This document shows positions 1 through 11,998 of a stretch of DNA of 64,000 nucleotides, piece after piece; position 1 is the stretch's first letter; the number at the start of each line of letters is the position of its first letter. Where the stretch lies: positions 1 through 64,000 of the forward strand of contig QCTJ01000005.1 of assembly GCA_003211205.1 (NCBI GenBank). The letters run 5' to 3'. Source of the DNA: Synechococcus sp. AG-673-F03. Lineage in GTDB: Bacteria; Cyanobacteriota; Cyanobacteriia; PCC-6307; Cyanobiaceae. The position numbers and the translations under genes were made by a program. The notes beneath the pieces are model-generated. The model did no database searches. It saw only the letters and a list, made by a program, of their open reading frames with translations, and was not told the origin of the DNA.

Positions 1-78
1 ACCCTTAGAGGAGGGTGATTTTGAGGGAAGAACTTTGAGAGGAGTCGCTACGGGCGCAGCGGCGATAGCAGGAGCCAT
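1..78 (-). CDS. N-terminal fragment of an unidentified protein, cut by the window edge
   Basis: An ATG at 78 on the minus strand opens a frame that stays open for 26 codons to the window edge. The visible peptide is rich in Ala, Pro, Ser and Lys (it begins MAPAIAAAPVATPL), like the disordered N-terminus of a larger protein. It lies 52 bases downstream of the mgtE stop on the same strand, so it could share that transcript. There is no convincing Shine-Dalgarno sequence before the ATG. The fragment is too short for a family assignment, and the frame could be fortuitous. Confidence 0.4.
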   Translation of the reverse strand, partial: MAPAIAAAPVATPLKVLPSKSPSSKG

Positions 79-130
79 GACGCTTCATTGAGTTGTGTAA
101 AGAGTACTCCTAAGAAACGTAAATTTCCTC

Positions 131-1618
131 TCAGAAATGGATGGCAGCGAGTAATTGGGTAGAAATACCTGTGGCTGCGACGAGCTGGGGCATGTTCAGC
201 AAGAGCCACTGCGCGGTTTTCAGATAGATGAGAGTGCCCACCACATCAGTGCAGGTGGTGATGAACGGTGTGGACATCAGCGCCGGATCCCAACCCAGTC
301 GGTTGAACAACAGGGGGAACGCTGCACCAGCGGTCGCGGCCAAGGTTGTGATCGCCAACAGACTGGTGCCCACCGACAAGCCCACCAGCGGGCTTTGACC
401 ACGCCACCAAGCAAAAGGAACCACCAACAGCATCATCAAAAGGCCAAGCAACAACCCGGCGGTCGCTTCGCGCGCAACAGCCCTGAACTCGCCGAGTGAG
501 GTGATGCTCTGCGTGCTCAAACCACGAATGACCACAGTTGAACTTTGGGCACCCACATTGCCGCCGGTTCCTGCCAACAACGGAATAAAAGCAGCCAGAA
601 GCACCACCTCCTTGAGCACCTCTTCATTGAGAGCAATCACTTCGGAGGTGACAAAGCTGGCCACAACCAACACCGACAGCCAAACAACCCGGCGTCGAGC
701 GACGGTGAACAAATTGCTCTGGAAGTAATCGTCCTCATCACCAGCCTCCACCGCGCCTGCCGCGTAAAGATCGCGCGTGGCCTCCTGCTCGATCACATCA
801 ATCACGTCATCCACGGTGACAATGCCCACGAGGCGACGCTCCCGATCCACGACCGGCACAGCCAGAAAGTCGTAACGCTGAATCGCGCGAGCCACCTCCT
901 CCTGATCCGTGTCGGTCTGAACGCTCACCACCTCCCTGGTCATCACATCGCCGATGCGATTCTCAGGATCAGCCGTGACCAGATCACGCAACGACAGGAT
1001 CCCGGTGAGGTGTCGACCGGCATCAGTGACATAAAGGCTATAAATCGTTTCGGTATCTCGCGCACGGCGACGCACAATCGTGAGTGCCTGAGCCGCGCTT
1101 TGAAACTCTTTTAAATCGATGTATTCGGTCGTCATCAGACGGCCAGCTGTTTCACTGGCGTAGCCGAGCAGCTGAGCCGTCACACGACGCTCCACTGGAC
1201 TGAGCTCCGTCAACAGACGACGCACCACCTTGGCCGGCAGTTCATCAAATAGACGCACCCGATCATCCGGAGACATCTCCTCAACCAGCTCGAGCACCTC
1301 GCCGGAACGCAAGCGCTCCAGAAGGCTCTGCTGAATGGGTGGCTCAAGGTACTCATAAACCTCAATCGCCTCATCTTTACCGAGCAAACGAAACGCAAGG
1401 GCCTGCATCGTGCGGGGCAGGCTGCCAATCGCCTCAGCCACATCCACGGGCTGCACCGGTGCAAGCAGAAGCTTGACACCGTCGTAATTACCCAAACTCA
1501 GCATGGACTCAAGCTGGCGGGCGACCACTTCCACGACCATCTGGTGGGAAGGGACATCGCTCAAAGCGAGGCTTTCACTAGAACCCGGTGCCTGATCCAT
1601 GCCCCGTGTCCAGCGCAC
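131..1618 (-). CDS. mgtE: Magnesium transporter MgtE
   Basis: Inner-membrane Mg2+ channel/transporter. The 495-residue protein shows the full MgtE order: a cytoplasmic superhelical N domain (about residues 45-145, with repeated leucine-rich helices), a pair of CBS domains (about 150-275, with the MTTEYIDL and VPVVDRERRLVGIVTVDDV segments), and a C-terminal membrane domain of about five helices from residue 310. The GGNVGAQSSTVVIRGL segment is the family's pore-lining signature. Length is close to the usual 450-490. The start at 1618 gives MRWTRGMDQ; the Met at 1600 is an equally plausible start and would lengthen the spacer to the divergent glutathione peroxidase. No Mg2+ leader RNA could be recognised upstream. 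Confidence 0.93.
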   Translation of the reverse strand: MRWTRGMDQAPGSSESLALSDVPSHQMVVEVVARQLESMLSLGNYDGVKLLLAPVQPVDVAEAIGSLPRTMQALAFRLLGKDEAIEVYEYLEPPIQQSLLERLRSGEVLELVEEMSPDDRVRLFDELPAKVVRRLLTELSPVERRVTAQLLGYASETAGRLMTTEYIDLKEFQSAAQALTIVRRRARDTETIYSLYVTDAGRHLTGILSLRDLVTADPENRIGDVMTREVVSVQTDTDQEEVARAIQRYDFLAVPVVDRERRLVGIVTVDDVIDVIEQEATRDLYAAGAVEAGDEDDYFQSNLFTVARRRVVWLSVLVVASFVTSEVIALNEEVLKEVVLLAAFIPLLAGTGGNVGAQSSTVVIRGLSTQSITSLGEFRAVAREATAGLLLGLLMMLLVVPFAWWRGQSPLVGLSVGTSLLAITTLAATAGAAFPLLFNRLGWDPALMSTPFITTCTDVVGTLIYLKTAQWLLLNMPQLVAATGISTQLLAAIHF

Positions 1619-1674
1619 TTAAGTGTATGCCGATGCAAGACAGTTATCGTCTGCGCCAACCGTTATCCAAAGCC

Positions 1675-2154
1675 ATGGCTACCAGCATCAGCAGCGTTTC
1701 CGTGCGCACCCCCGACGGCAGCGAAAAATCTCTTAGCGCCTACGCAGGCAAGGTGCTGTTGATCGTGAACGTGGCCAGCCGCTGCGGCTTCACCAAGCAA
1801 TACGCCGGCCTCCAGGCCCTGCAAGACCAGTACGGCGCACAGGGCCTTTGCGTTCTGGGTTTTCCTTGCAACGACTTTGGAGCTCAGGAGCCCGGCAGCC
1901 TTGATGAAATCAAGAGCTTCTGTTCAACCACCTACGGCGCCAGCTTCGAACTGTTCGACAAGGTGCATGCCACAGGCAGCACAACCGAGCCCTACACCAC
2001 GCTCAATCAGACACAGCCTGCTGGAGACGTGGCCTGGAATTTCGAAAAATTCCTCGTTGGTAAAGACGGCACCGTTCTCAATCGCTACAAAAGCGGAGTG
2101 GCTCCTGAAGATGCTGAGCTCAGCAGCGCTATTGAGGCGGCTCTGAAGGCTTGA
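1675..2154 (+). CDS. Glutathione peroxidase family thiol peroxidase
   Basis: Reduces hydrogen or lipid peroxides. From the ATG at 1675 (MATSISSVSVRTPDG) the protein is 159 residues, the normal length of bacterial and cyanobacterial GPx-like proteins. The peroxidatic residue is a cysteine, not selenocysteine, in NVASRCGFTKQY (Cys37). The FPCNDFGAQEPG and WNFEKFLV segments supply the Gln, Trp and Asn of the catalytic tetrad. Cyanobacterial members of this type generally use NADPH or thioredoxin rather than glutathione; that is family knowledge and not visible here. The frame is open further upstream to 1588, but that part overlaps the divergent mgtE start and does not look like GPx. The gene converges on crcB, overlapping it by 26 bases. 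Confidence 0.9.
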   Translation: MATSISSVSVRTPDGSEKSLSAYAGKVLLIVNVASRCGFTKQYAGLQALQDQYGAQGLCVLGFPCNDFGAQEPGSLDEIKSFCSTTYGASFELFDKVHATGSTTEPYTTLNQTQPAGDVAWNFEKFLVGKDGTVLNRYKSGVAPEDAELSSAIEAALKA

Positions 2155-2533
2155 CCGCCAACGCATCAAACCTGCGGCCAATCCATAAACCCAGGGCTGC
2201 GCCACCAAGGCCCAGCCCCAGGGTCAGGCCAATCAACCCAATGGCTGCGAGCTGTTGGCCCGAAACAATCAGGTCCACGCTGTTGACCATCCAGCTGCTG
2301 AATGTGGTTAATGAACCACAGAATCCAATCCCGACCAGCAACTGAATCCGAGGCCGATAGGGCAAACCCAGCAGCAAACCCAAAATCAGAGAACCGAGCA
2401 CGTTGACCAACACGTCTCGGTTATGCAGCACCACACCGAACTGCCAGCGCAACAAGGCACCTGGGACTGCCCCAATTGCAACCAACAGCAGCTCCTGAAG
2501 CTCCGTTCTAAAAGAAGGCGACTGTTCAGGCAT
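2129..2533 (-). CDS. crcB: Fluoride channel CrcB/Fluc, second copy
   Basis: Small membrane protein of about 134 residues from the ATG at 2533 ([12 protein letters not shown]), with four hydrophobic helices. The family motifs [26 protein letters not shown] and [12 protein letters not shown] are all present. CrcB/Fluc proteins assemble as antiparallel dimers that export fluoride. The gene overlaps the preceding crcB by eight bases (ATGCCTGA), so translation of the two is probably coupled. Two tandem, dissimilar copies suggest a heterodimeric channel in which each gene encodes one orientation; this is inference from known two-gene crcB systems. Its end overlaps the convergent peroxidase gene. 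Confidence 0.88.
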   Translation of the reverse strand: MPEQSPSFRTELQELLLVAIGAVPGALLRWQFGVVLHNRDVLVNVLGSLILGLLLGLPYRPRIQLLVGIGFCGSLTTFSSWMVNSVDLIVSGQQLAAIGLIGLTLGLGLGGAALGLWIGRRFDALAVKPSEPPQ

Positions 2534-2897
2534 TGACGAGTCCGAGACTGAAACCTGCAGCAGCAACCAGAAGACCAGCGATCACCGAGCCGGCGGTGAG
2601 CAAAACGGCTTCGCCCCAGCGGCGATCACGCAACGTGACGAGAACCTCCACGGCAAACGTAGAAAAGGTGCTCAGGCTGCCAAAAAAGCCTGTGCCAACC
2701 AGCAAAATCAATGCAGATGCACCGGGAGATTGGTCGCAACGACCAGTGCGCTCCAGGCCGAGCACCAGGCCCAAGGCAAATGCAGCCACAAGGTTCACAG
2801 CAAAGGTTCCCCAGTGCTTGCGCGGAACCATCGGTTCAAAGTGGTTCACCACTCTGAGGCGTAACCAAGCCCCAGGGATGGCACCCAACCCAACCAT
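2526..2897 (-). CDS. crcB: Fluoride channel CrcB/Fluc, first copy
   Basis: A 123-residue membrane protein with the CrcB motifs [13 protein letters not shown] near the N-terminus, [13 protein letters not shown] in helix 2 and [12 protein letters not shown] at the central helix break. The Ser/Thr/Phe-rich segment lines the fluoride path in the family. The start is ATG at 2897; a TTG at 2900 immediately before it is an alternative. It lies about 20 bases after the SH3-like gene and overlaps the second crcB, so all four genes from gyrB may be one transcript. No fluoride riboswitch was recognised in the short upstream space. Confidence 0.88.
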   Translation of the reverse strand: MVGLGAIPGAWLRLRVVNHFEPMVPRKHWGTFAVNLVAAFALGLVLGLERTGRCDQSPGASALILLVGTGFFGSLSTFSTFAVEVLVTLRDRRWGEAVLLTAGSVIAGLLVAAAGFSLGLVNA

Positions 2898-2919
2898 CAA
2901 CGCCTGATAGTTACTGAAC

Positions 2920-3257
2920 TCAGTGATGAATCCAACCTCGCTGCCGCTCGACGGAATCCGTGAGCGCAGGGCCGGAGCTGACCTTCACCTGAATCCAGTC
3001 AAGGCCGTCTTCACTTCGCCAGCGACGCAACAACTGCAACGGTGTTCCGATCTCAAGCCTCCGCAAGGCCGGAGCTGCAACAAGCGGACTGGATTGGAGC
3101 ACACAGTCGCTACCACTGAGTAGAGAGCCAGGGCCCTGCTGGCGGCGGATCTGGGGTAGACGACGCTCGGCTCCACCAGCCGGCAAAGCCACCGGGCCGA
3201 ACAACGACACGCCAAGCAACCAGCTCCAACGCAGCATCACCGTTGCGGAGTGATTCA

Positions 3258-3258
<1 letters not shown>
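2920..3258 (-). CDS. Uncharacterised secreted protein with SH3-like C-terminal half
   Basis: A 112-residue protein. The N-terminal 30 residues look like a Sec signal peptide: after a short polar start comes a hydrophobic stretch [19 protein letters not shown], with cleavage likely around AGGA/AER. The rest carries a pattern like a bacterial SH3 (SH3b) fold, [13 protein letters not shown] then [12 protein letters not shown] and RGWIHH, where the final Trp and Gly are typical. Its ATG shares the A of the gyrB stop codon (TGATG), so it is translationally coupled to gyrB. Such domains often bind cell-wall peptides, but no specific function can be given. Confidence 0.65.
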
Positions 3259-5315
<2,057 letters not shown>

Positions 5316-5317
5316 CA

Positions 5318-5331
5318 GGGGGTCCACCCCC
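5318..5331 (+). other. Second short hairpin just before miaA
   Basis: GGGGG (5318-5322) pairs with CCCCC (5327-5331) around a TCCA loop. It begins two bases after the T-run of the larger hairpin and ends ten bases before the miaA ATG. The miaA start has no obvious Shine-Dalgarno sequence, so the helix covers the region where a ribosome would land. Confidence 0.4.
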
Positions 5332-5341
5332 GCTCCTCTCC

Positions 5342-6274
5342 ATGTCCGACCCCAGCCCACCAGCAGCGCCAGGATCAGCGCAGCCCACACCACTGGTGGT
5401 GGTGTTGCTGGGACCCACCGCCAGCGGCAAAACGGCTCTGGCTCTCGAGCTGGCAGAACGCTTTGAGCTGGAGATTTTGAATATTGATTCGCGGCAGCTC
5501 TACAAGGAGATGAATGTGGGCACCGCCAAACCCACCGCCGAGCAGAGAGAACGGGTGACCCATCACCTCCTCGACCTGCGCCGACCTGATCAACCGATCA
5601 CCTTGCACGAATTTCAAGACGAAGCACTTGCAGCGGTGAATAACAGCCTGGAAGAACGAGGTGCTGCTTTCCTGGTGGGAGGAAGTGGTCTGTATCTCAA
5701 AGCGCTCACCGCTGGGCTGAAGCCACCCTCGGTCGCACCTCAACCGGCACTGCGTCAGCAACTTGCGCACCTAGGCCAGAAAGCCTGTCATCAACTCTTG
5801 AAGGATGCAGACCCTGCAGCAGGCCAACGAATTGCCGCGGCGGACGCAGTCCGCACCCAACGCGCCCTGGAAGTGCTCTATGCCACTGGCAGACCGATGA
5901 GCTCGCAGTCCAGTGCCAGCCCGCCTCCCTGGCGCGTTCTGGAACTCGGCCTCAATCCAGCCAACCTGCGCCAGCGGATCAGTCAACGCACTGAACTGCT
6001 GTATGCCCAGGGGCTGATGGAAGAAACCCAGCAACTGCAGCAGCGCTACGGAGCTGATTTACCACTCCTTCAAACCATTGGCTACAGCGAAGCATTACAA
6101 GTGCTGGGTGGGCATCTCGATCGAACCAGCGCTATCGCACAAACGACCAAGCGCACGCAACAGTTCGCCAAGCGCCAACGCACCTGGTTCAAACGTCAAC
6201 ATCAGCCCCACTGGCTCAGTGATGCCGATCCCTTAAACGATGCCAGTCAGCAGATCGAAGCCGGTCTAGGGTGA
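5342..6274 (+). CDS. miaA: tRNA dimethylallyltransferase
   Basis: Transfers a dimethylallyl group to the N6 of A37 in tRNAs that read UNN codons. The 310-residue protein shows the P-loop [10 protein letters not shown] at residues 22-31, the substrate segment [19 protein letters not shown], the [11 protein letters not shown] motif near 120 and the C-terminal [15 protein letters not shown] motif. Length is normal for the family. The first 17 residues are a variable Pro/Ala-rich lead. The ATG at 5342 fits; upstream codons in this frame would enter the hairpin region. The gene is divergent from gyrB and precedes infC by 54 bases. Confidence 0.95.
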   Translation: MSDPSPPAAPGSAQPTPLVVVLLGPTASGKTALALELAERFELEILNIDSRQLYKEMNVGTAKPTAEQRERVTHHLLDLRRPDQPITLHEFQDEALAAVNNSLEERGAAFLVGGSGLYLKALTAGLKPPSVAPQPALRQQLAHLGQKACHQLLKDADPAAGQRIAAADAVRTQRALEVLYATGRPMSSQSSASPPPWRVLELGLNPANLRQRISQRTELLYAQGLMEETQQLQQRYGADLPLLQTIGYSEALQVLGGHLDRTSAIAQTTKRTQQFAKRQRTWFKRQHQPHWLSDADPLNDASQQIEAGLG

Positions 6275-6328
6275 GTCGTGAAACCCCGCCGGGCCCAGAT
6301 TGTTCTCCGGCAGCCTCTTCATCACTGA

Positions 6329-6991
6329 ATGCCACCACGTCCCCGTTTTGACCGCCGTGCTCCTGTCAGGGAGCTCCCCAACATCAACGATCGCATCAAC
6401 TACCCACAGCTTCGTGTGGTGGATGCAGACGGCACTCAACTTGGAGTGATTGATCGGGAAGAAGCGTTATCAGTGGCCAAAGAACGGGAACTGGATCTCG
6501 TTCTGGTAAGCGAAAAGGCTGATCCGCCGGTTTGCCGAATCATGGATTACGGCAAATACAAATTCGAACAAGAGAAAAAAGCCAAGGAAGCCAAGAAAAA
6601 ATCACATCAGACCGAAGTTAAAGAGGTCAAGATGCGATACAAAATTGATCAGCACGATTACGACGTTCGGATCGGCCAGGCCCAGCGTTTTCTTAAGGCC
6701 GGCGACAAAGTGAAATGCACCGTGATTTTCCGCGGCCGCGAGATCCAACACACTGCTCTGGCTGAGGTTCTGCTCAGGCGCATGGCTAAGGATCTCGAGG
6801 AGCCCGCAGAGATTCAGCAGCCTCCCAAACGTGAGGGGCGCAACATGATCATGTTCCTCACACCGCGTAAAACCCCCCTGGCTAAGCAAGACGAAAAACA
6901 AGAAGCTGCCAACAAAGCTGTGCGCACGATCACAGCACCTCCGCGCGCAGCAGCAGCCAGGCAGATCAGCAAGCCTGCTGGGAACGGCTAA
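6329..6991 (+). CDS. infC: Translation initiation factor IF-3
   Basis: Binds the 30S subunit and checks the start codon-initiator tRNA pairing. The 220-residue protein has the N-terminal domain ([23 protein letters not shown]), the Lys-rich linker ([16 protein letters not shown]) and the C-terminal domain ending at [14 protein letters not shown] near residue 190. About 35 further residues, rich in Ala and Lys, form a tail as in other marine Synechococcus factors. The start chosen here is an ordinary ATG at 6329; many bacteria use ATT for infC. Here infC is not linked to rpmI-rplT, which lie at 39.6 kb. Confidence 0.95.
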   Translation: MPPRPRFDRRAPVRELPNINDRINYPQLRVVDADGTQLGVIDREEALSVAKERELDLVLVSEKADPPVCRIMDYGKYKFEQEKKAKEAKKKSHQTEVKEVKMRYKIDQHDYDVRIGQAQRFLKAGDKVKCTVIFRGREIQHTALAEVLLRRMAKDLEEPAEIQQPPKREGRNMIMFLTPRKTPLAKQDEKQEAANKAVRTITAPPRAAAARQISKPAGNG

Positions 6992-7296
6992 CCAAGCCAA
7001 TCAATAATTAGGTCAAGTCGGAATCCACCATTTCGGAATCGGTGGGCGTTGAATCAAAGCATTTGCAGCTCGTCACAACTGAACTGTTAGTTGTGTGATG
7101 GCGTTGCTTCAACAAAAATTGTCAACACAATCGCTGCTTCGATGACATCACAGTGAGCTGAGCAACGCAGAGGCGCACAAAACTCATCGAGAAGATCCAA
7201 ACAACTGAAACCGGAGCACTCTCAGCAATCGGCACAGGGACACTGACCACCAAAGCGATTGTCACCGACCCGTTAAGTCCTTAAGGTGGCCGCATC
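6992..7296. other. 305-base non-coding leader between infC and plmA
   Basis: No credible gene is seen here on either strand. Two inverted repeats stand out. CCACC/GGTGG at 7025-7045 has an inner ATTT/GAAT extension and may close the infC transcript, although no T-run follows. CACAACT (7074-7080) with AGTTGTG (7089-7095) is a perfect 7-bp repeat around an eight-base loop. The latter could be an operator or an RNA hairpin of the plmA leader. Confidence 0.5.
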
Positions 7297-8304
7297 TTGA
7301 TCTGGCCCAACGGCGTGCGATTCCACATTCAACAAGAAAGCGATATCCCGGCGTCGACACAGCTCTACAACCAAATCTGCTTCGCGATAGCTGCTCGGCA
7401 TTACCCACCAGGCCATCGCCTGCCAAGCACGCGTCAGCTGGCCATGCAAACAGGCCTTCACCGCAACACGATTAGCAAGGTCTACCGCCAGCTAGAGACC
7501 GACGGGGTTGTAGAAGCCATGGCTGGATCAGGGATTTATGTGCGCGATCAGCAGAAGCCACGAGAAGTCCGCACACCAACGCACATGCGCAATCGCGGGG
7601 TCACTGACCTCGACCGCGAAGTACGCAAATGTGTGGATGGTCTCTTGAATGCAGGCTGCACACTGCAACAGACACGGGATCTGCTCACTCGAGAAATTGA
7701 TTGGCGCCTCCGGTGCGGCGCCAGAGTTCTAGTCAGTACGCCTCGGGAAGACATCGGGGCCTCGATGTTGATCGCAGAGGAACTCGAACCAAGTCTTGAT
7801 GTACCAGTGGAGGTGGTGCCGATGGAGGAGCTGGAAAGTGTTCTTGAAAGCGGCAGTAATGGCACCGTGGTGACCAGCCGCTACTTCCTGCAACCCATGG
7901 AAAAGCTCGCAAAGCAACATGGGGTGCGTGCGGTGGCAGTCGACCTCAACGATTTCCGTGAAGAGCTGGCCATGCTCAAAGAACTGCGTCAAGGCAGCTG
8001 TGTTGGTCTGGTCAGTATTAGCCCAGGCATCTTGCGCGCAGCGGAAGTGATCCTTCACAGCATGCGCGGCAACGAGCTGCTGCTGATGACTGCGACTCCG
8101 GATATCGGCAGCAGACTGCTGGCACTGCTGAGAGCATCAAGCCATGTGCTTTGCGATCGACCGAGTCTTCCTCTGGTCGAGCAGAGCCTGAGACAAAACC
8201 GGTCTCAGCTCATGCGCATGCCCCAAGTTCACTGCGCCGAGAGTTATCTGAGCGGAGACACCATCGAACTGCTGCGTAAGGAGATTGGCCTTCAAAGCAG
8301 CTGA
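7297..8304 (+). CDS. plmA: GntR-family regulator PlmA
   Basis: A 335-residue transcription regulator. The N-terminal winged helix (IPASTQLYNQICFAIAARHY through LPSTRQLAMQTGLHRNTISKVYRQLE to AMAGSGIYV, about residues 17-82) is a GntR DNA-binding domain. The rest is not an aminotransferase domain as in MocR proteins. It matches my memory of PlmA, the GntR-type regulator conserved in cyanobacteria and known to form a complex with PII and PipX. The start is probably TTG at 7297, seven bases after AAGGTGG (7283-7289); GTG at 7315 is an alternative. The long leader upstream, with an inverted repeat, suggests regulated expression. Confidence 0.82.
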   Translation: MIWPNGVRFHIQQESDIPASTQLYNQICFAIAARHYPPGHRLPSTRQLAMQTGLHRNTISKVYRQLETDGVVEAMAGSGIYVRDQQKPREVRTPTHMRNRGVTDLDREVRKCVDGLLNAGCTLQQTRDLLTREIDWRLRCGARVLVSTPREDIGASMLIAEELEPSLDVPVEVVPMEELESVLESGSNGTVVTSRYFLQPMEKLAKQHGVRAVAVDLNDFREELAMLKELRQGSCVGLVSISPGILRAAEVILHSMRGNELLLMTATPDIGSRLLALLRASSHVLCDRPSLPLVEQSLRQNRSQLMRMPQVHCAESYLSGDTIELLRKEIGLQSS

Positions 8305-8359
8305 TACCTATTAGCTGCCAAAATAGCTACCCCAAGCGCTAAGGACGCGGCGCCAAGGC

Positions 8360-9121
8360 ATGTTCCATCACATCAGCGCCGATTTGGCGATCATTCGTGA
8401 GCGTGACCCTGCAGCACGCGGAGCACTTGAAATCTTGCTCTGCTACCCCGGTTTCCAGGCGCTAGCCCTACATCGGCTAAGTCATCGCCTCTGGCGTTCG
8501 CGTCTACCCCTCAAATTGCCTGCAAGATTACTGAGCCAGCTTGGGCGAAGCCTCACTGGTGTTGAGATTCACCCCGGTGCAACCATCGGCCAAGGCGTGT
8601 TCATTGACCACGGCATGGGTGTGGTGATTGGTGAAACCACTGAGATAGGAGATCGCTGTCTGCTGTATCAGGGCGTCACCCTGGGAGGCACGGGCAAAAA
8701 CCATGGCAAACGTCACCCCACGCTGGGCACCAATGTTGTGATTGGAGCCGGCGCCAAAGTGTTGGGAGCCATCGAAGTGGGAGCCAACACACGCGTAGGC
8801 GCAGGATCAGTCGTCGTACGCAACGTGGAAGCGGATTGCACCGTTGTGGGGATACCCGGGCGCGTAATCCACCAAAGTGGTGTTCGCATTAATCCACTGG
8901 CTCATTCAGCGCTGCCAGATGCTGAAGCGAGCGTTATCCGCAATCTGATGGAGCGCATTGATCAACTGGAAGGACAAGTACGCAGTCTCAATGAGAACCT
9001 CAAAACCATGGCTGCGGCCACTGGTCGCCCACTACACGAGATGCGTAGCGGAGATGCTCAAAACCTCAAAGACCGCGAGATCCTTGAATTCCTGGGGGAT
9101 AGACCTCCCGGTAGGAGCTAG
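8360..9121 (+). CDS. cysE: Serine O-acetyltransferase
   Basis: Makes O-acetylserine from serine and acetyl-CoA, the first step of cysteine synthesis. The 253-residue protein has the N-terminal helical region ([26 protein letters not shown]) and a left-handed beta helix of hexapeptide repeats ([30 protein letters not shown], then [13 protein letters not shown]). The catalytic His lies in [14 protein letters not shown]-terminal coiled segment ([19 protein letters not shown]) follows the repeats. The stop at 9119-9121 is one base from the convergent secA stop, so the two genes have no separating terminator. Confidence 0.94.
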   Translation: MFHHISADLAIIRERDPAARGALEILLCYPGFQALALHRLSHRLWRSRLPLKLPARLLSQLGRSLTGVEIHPGATIGQGVFIDHGMGVVIGETTEIGDRCLLYQGVTLGGTGKNHGKRHPTLGTNVVIGAGAKVLGAIEVGANTRVGAGSVVVRNVEADCTVVGIPGRVIHQSGVRINPLAHSALPDAEASVIRNLMERIDQLEGQVRSLNENLKTMAAATGRPLHEMRSGDAQNLKDREILEFLGDRPPGRS

Positions 9122-9122
9122 A

Positions 9123-11987
9123 TCAGGCTGTTGTTGTTGACCCTACAGATTGTCCGGAAGGCGGTGCCGGCTGGAACATGAACATCGAATAGATCACATT
9201 GCGGCGCATGTTGGTCATCATGTCCAGGAACATGTCGTAGCCCTCGTTCTTGTATTCGATCAAGGGATCTTTCTGCCCATAACCGCGCAGACCAACCGAC
9301 TCGCGCAGACCATCCATGGCTTGCAGATGTTCACGCCAAAGCGTGTCGATCTGCTGAAGGATGAAGAAGCGCTCGGCTTCGCGCATCAGGCCAGGCCTTT
9401 GTTGTTCGATCTGTCCTTCCTTGAGGTCGTAAGCATTGCGCAACTGTTCTTGCATGAAGGCCTTGAGCTCCTCCATCGAGAGTCCCTGGAGCTGATCGGC
9501 CTTGAGATCCTCAAGCAGATACACAAACTCCTGAACCTTGCTCACCAGCTGAGCCATATCCCATTCCTCGGGTGGCAAGTCCGGATTCACATAGGCCTCC
9601 ACGATCTCATTCATGGTGCGCTCGCCGTAGCCCACCACCTGCTTCTTGAGCTCACGACCATCGATCACTCGACGCCGTTCTGAATAGACCGCTTTGCGCT
9701 GATTGTTCATCACCTCGTCGTACTCGAACACCTGCTTACGGATGTCGTAGTAGTAGGTCTCCACTTTTTTCTGAGCACCCTCCAATGAGCGCGTGAGCAT
9801 GCCGGATTCAATCGGCATGTCTTCTTCCACGCGGAAGGCATTCATCAGACCGGCCACGCGCTCACCACCGAAGATGCGCAACAGGTTGTCGCCCAACGAC
9901 AGGAAGAAGCGGGTGGAACCAGGATCGCCCTGACGACCAGCGCGACCGCGCAGCTGGTTATCGACGCGACGCGACTCATGGCGCTCGGTGCCGATCACGT
10001 GAAGACCTCCCGTCTCTCTCACCCGGCCCTCTTCCTGCTTCACCACCTCGTCGTATTCGCCCTTCACCATGGCGATGGCTGCACGCAGATCCGCAATCTG
10101 GGCATCGTCGGTGGGAGCCTTCTCTGCCGCCGTGGCAATGCGGTCTTCCAGTTCGATCACCGTGAGAGCACGATCGCCCCAGGCCTTAACCAGATCCCTG
10201 GCCAGCTCAGCAAGAGCTTGATCCGTGCTGTCCGTGAGCTGACAGGGATAGAGGCTGCCAATCGCTCTAGCTTCGCTGGGGGCACTGCCATGGGGCCCGG
10301 AAGCAGGCGCTGCTTTGGCGGCAAAGCCATCACCACCGTCCGTGCTGCGCTGCAACGGCACGGGTGGACGATGGCCCTCTTCCGGACGCACCAGCCGCGG
10401 CAACAACACTTCCCGCAACTTGAGACGGGCCATGTAGTCGCTGTTGCCGCCAAGAATGATGTCGGTGCCACGACCGGCCATGTTCGTCGCGATGGTGACT
10501 GCACCGGAGCGGCCTGCCTGAGCCACGATCTCAGCCTCCCGCTCCACGTTTTCCGGCTTGGCATTGAGCAGGTTGTGGGGAATGTTCTGTTCCGCCAGGA
10601 GAGAGCTGAGCAACTCACTCTTTTCCACGCTGGTGGTACCCACCAACACCGGCCTGCCCTGCTGGTGCACCTCAGCGGTTTCCTGGGCGACTGCACGCCA
10701 CTTGGCTTCTTCGGTCTTGTACACCTGGTCCACCCAGTCCTGACGAGCACGTACCCGATTGGTTGGCACGATCGTGGTTTCGAGCTTGTAGGTCTTCTCG
10801 AACTCGGTTTCCTCGGTCTTGGCCGTGCCGGTCATACCTGCCAACCGCGGATAAAGCAAGAAGAAGTTTTGGTAGGTGATCGAGGCCAGAGTCTGGGTTT
10901 CCGGCTGGATCTGCAGTTCTTCCTTGGCTTCAATCGCCTGGTGCTGTCCGTCACTCCAACGGCGACCCGGCATCACCCGACCGGTGAACTCATCGACGAT
11001 CACGGCTTCACCATCGCGAACGATGTAGTTCACATCGCGGGTGAACAGATCTTTGGCCTTGAGGGCGTTAGTGATGTAGTGAGCCCAGGGATCCTGAGGG
11101 TCATACAGATCATTCACTCCGGTCATCTGCTCGGCCTTAGCAAAGCCTTCATCGGTGAGAGTGCAGCTGCGCTGCTTCTCATCCACCTCGTAATCACCCT
11201 CAGGGTCAATACCGTCTTTGCCCATTTCAGCGGCACGCACCAAGGCGGTCGCCACCTCGGCAGCCTTCTGGTATTTCTCCTGCGGACGTTCCACCTGACC
11301 GGAAATAATCAGAGGAGTCCTTGCTTCATCAATCAGAATCGAATCAACTTCGTCGATCACGCAATACTGAAATTGGCGTTGAACCACTTCACTGATATCT
11401 GCGGCCATGTTGTCGCGCAGATAATCAAAACCCAGCTCAGAGTTAGTGGCGTAAGTGATATCGCAGCCGTAATTAATGCGGCGCTCGGCAGGAGCCATAT
11501 CCTGCTGAATCAAACCCACTGAGAGGCCCAAGAAACGGTGCACCTGGCCCATCCACTCAGCATCACGACGGGCAAGGTAATCATTCACCGTCACGACGTG
11601 AACGCCACGGCCCGTTAAAGCATTCAAATAGCTGGGCAACGTGGCCACAAGGGTTTTGCCTTCTCCGGTTTTCATTTCACCGATCTGGCCCTCGTGCAGA
11701 ACCATTCCGCCGATCAACTGCACATCGAAATGGCGCATGCCCAGCACCCGCTTGGCGGCTTCGCGCACCACGGCGAAGGCCTCGGGCAGGATCTCATCGA
11801 GAATGGGACGTTGATTCTCAAGGCTCCCAGCCTCAGCAAGACGTTCCTGAAACGCAGTCGTCTTGGCGCGTAGTTCGTCATCCGTGAGCGGCGCAATCTC
11901 CTCCTCCAGCAGATTGATATCCGAAACAATCGGCTGATACCGCTTCAGCTTGCGGGCATTGGGGTCACCCAGCAGGAGCTTGAGCAT
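9123..11987 (-). CDS. secA: Preprotein translocase ATPase SecA
   Basis: Motor that drives proteins through SecYEG in the plasma and thylakoid membranes. From [13 protein letters not shown] at 11987 it is 954 residues. Walker A MKTGEGKT lies at about 105-112 and Walker [19 protein letters not shown] near 206. The preprotein cross-linking domain, the second helicase domain ([24 protein letters not shown]) and the scaffold/wing domains follow. A Pro/Gly/Ala-rich insert ([20 protein letters not shown]) at about residues 560-610 is a lineage feature. The tail lacks the Cys-rich zinc motif found in E. coli SecA. The frame is open upstream to 12038, but those residues do not resemble SecA. Confidence 0.96.
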   Translation of the reverse strand: MLKLLLGDPNARKLKRYQPIVSDINLLEEEIAPLTDDELRAKTTAFQERLAEAGSLENQRPILDEILPEAFAVVREAAKRVLGMRHFDVQLIGGMVLHEGQIGEMKTGEGKTLVATLPSYLNALTGRGVHVVTVNDYLARRDAEWMGQVHRFLGLSVGLIQQDMAPAERRINYGCDITYATNSELGFDYLRDNMAADISEVVQRQFQYCVIDEVDSILIDEARTPLIISGQVERPQEKYQKAAEVATALVRAAEMGKDGIDPEGDYEVDEKQRSCTLTDEGFAKAEQMTGVNDLYDPQDPWAHYITNALKAKDLFTRDVNYIVRDGEAVIVDEFTGRVMPGRRWSDGQHQAIEAKEELQIQPETQTLASITYQNFFLLYPRLAGMTGTAKTEETEFEKTYKLETTIVPTNRVRARQDWVDQVYKTEEAKWRAVAQETAEVHQQGRPVLVGTTSVEKSELLSSLLAEQNIPHNLLNAKPENVEREAEIVAQAGRSGAVTIATNMAGRGTDIILGGNSDYMARLKLREVLLPRLVRPEEGHRPPVPLQRSTDGGDGFAAKAAPASGPHGSAPSEARAIGSLYPCQLTDSTDQALAELARDLVKAWGDRALTVIELEDRIATAAEKAPTDDAQIADLRAAIAMVKGEYDEVVKQEEGRVRETGGLHVIGTERHESRRVDNQLRGRAGRQGDPGSTRFFLSLGDNLLRIFGGERVAGLMNAFRVEEDMPIESGMLTRSLEGAQKKVETYYYDIRKQVFEYDEVMNNQRKAVYSERRRVIDGRELKKQVVGYGERTMNEIVEAYVNPDLPPEEWDMAQLVSKVQEFVYLLEDLKADQLQGLSMEELKAFMQEQLRNAYDLKEGQIEQQRPGLMREAERFFILQQIDTLWREHLQAMDGLRESVGLRGYGQKDPLIEYKNEGYDMFLDMMTNMRRNVIYSMFMFQPAPPSGQSVGSTTTA

Positions 11988-11998
11988 GGTGTTGGCTA

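Noticed and set aside
2898-2925. Fluoride riboswitch before the crcB genes
   Set aside because: The space is about 20 bases and shows no riboswitch core, so the crcB genes are probably read through from gyrB.
9978-11522. 514-codon open frame on the plus strand across secA
   Set aside because: It is fully antisense to secA, whose motifs are all intact. The translated sequence is His/Leu/Gly-rich without any family feature, as expected for a shadow of high-GC codon use.
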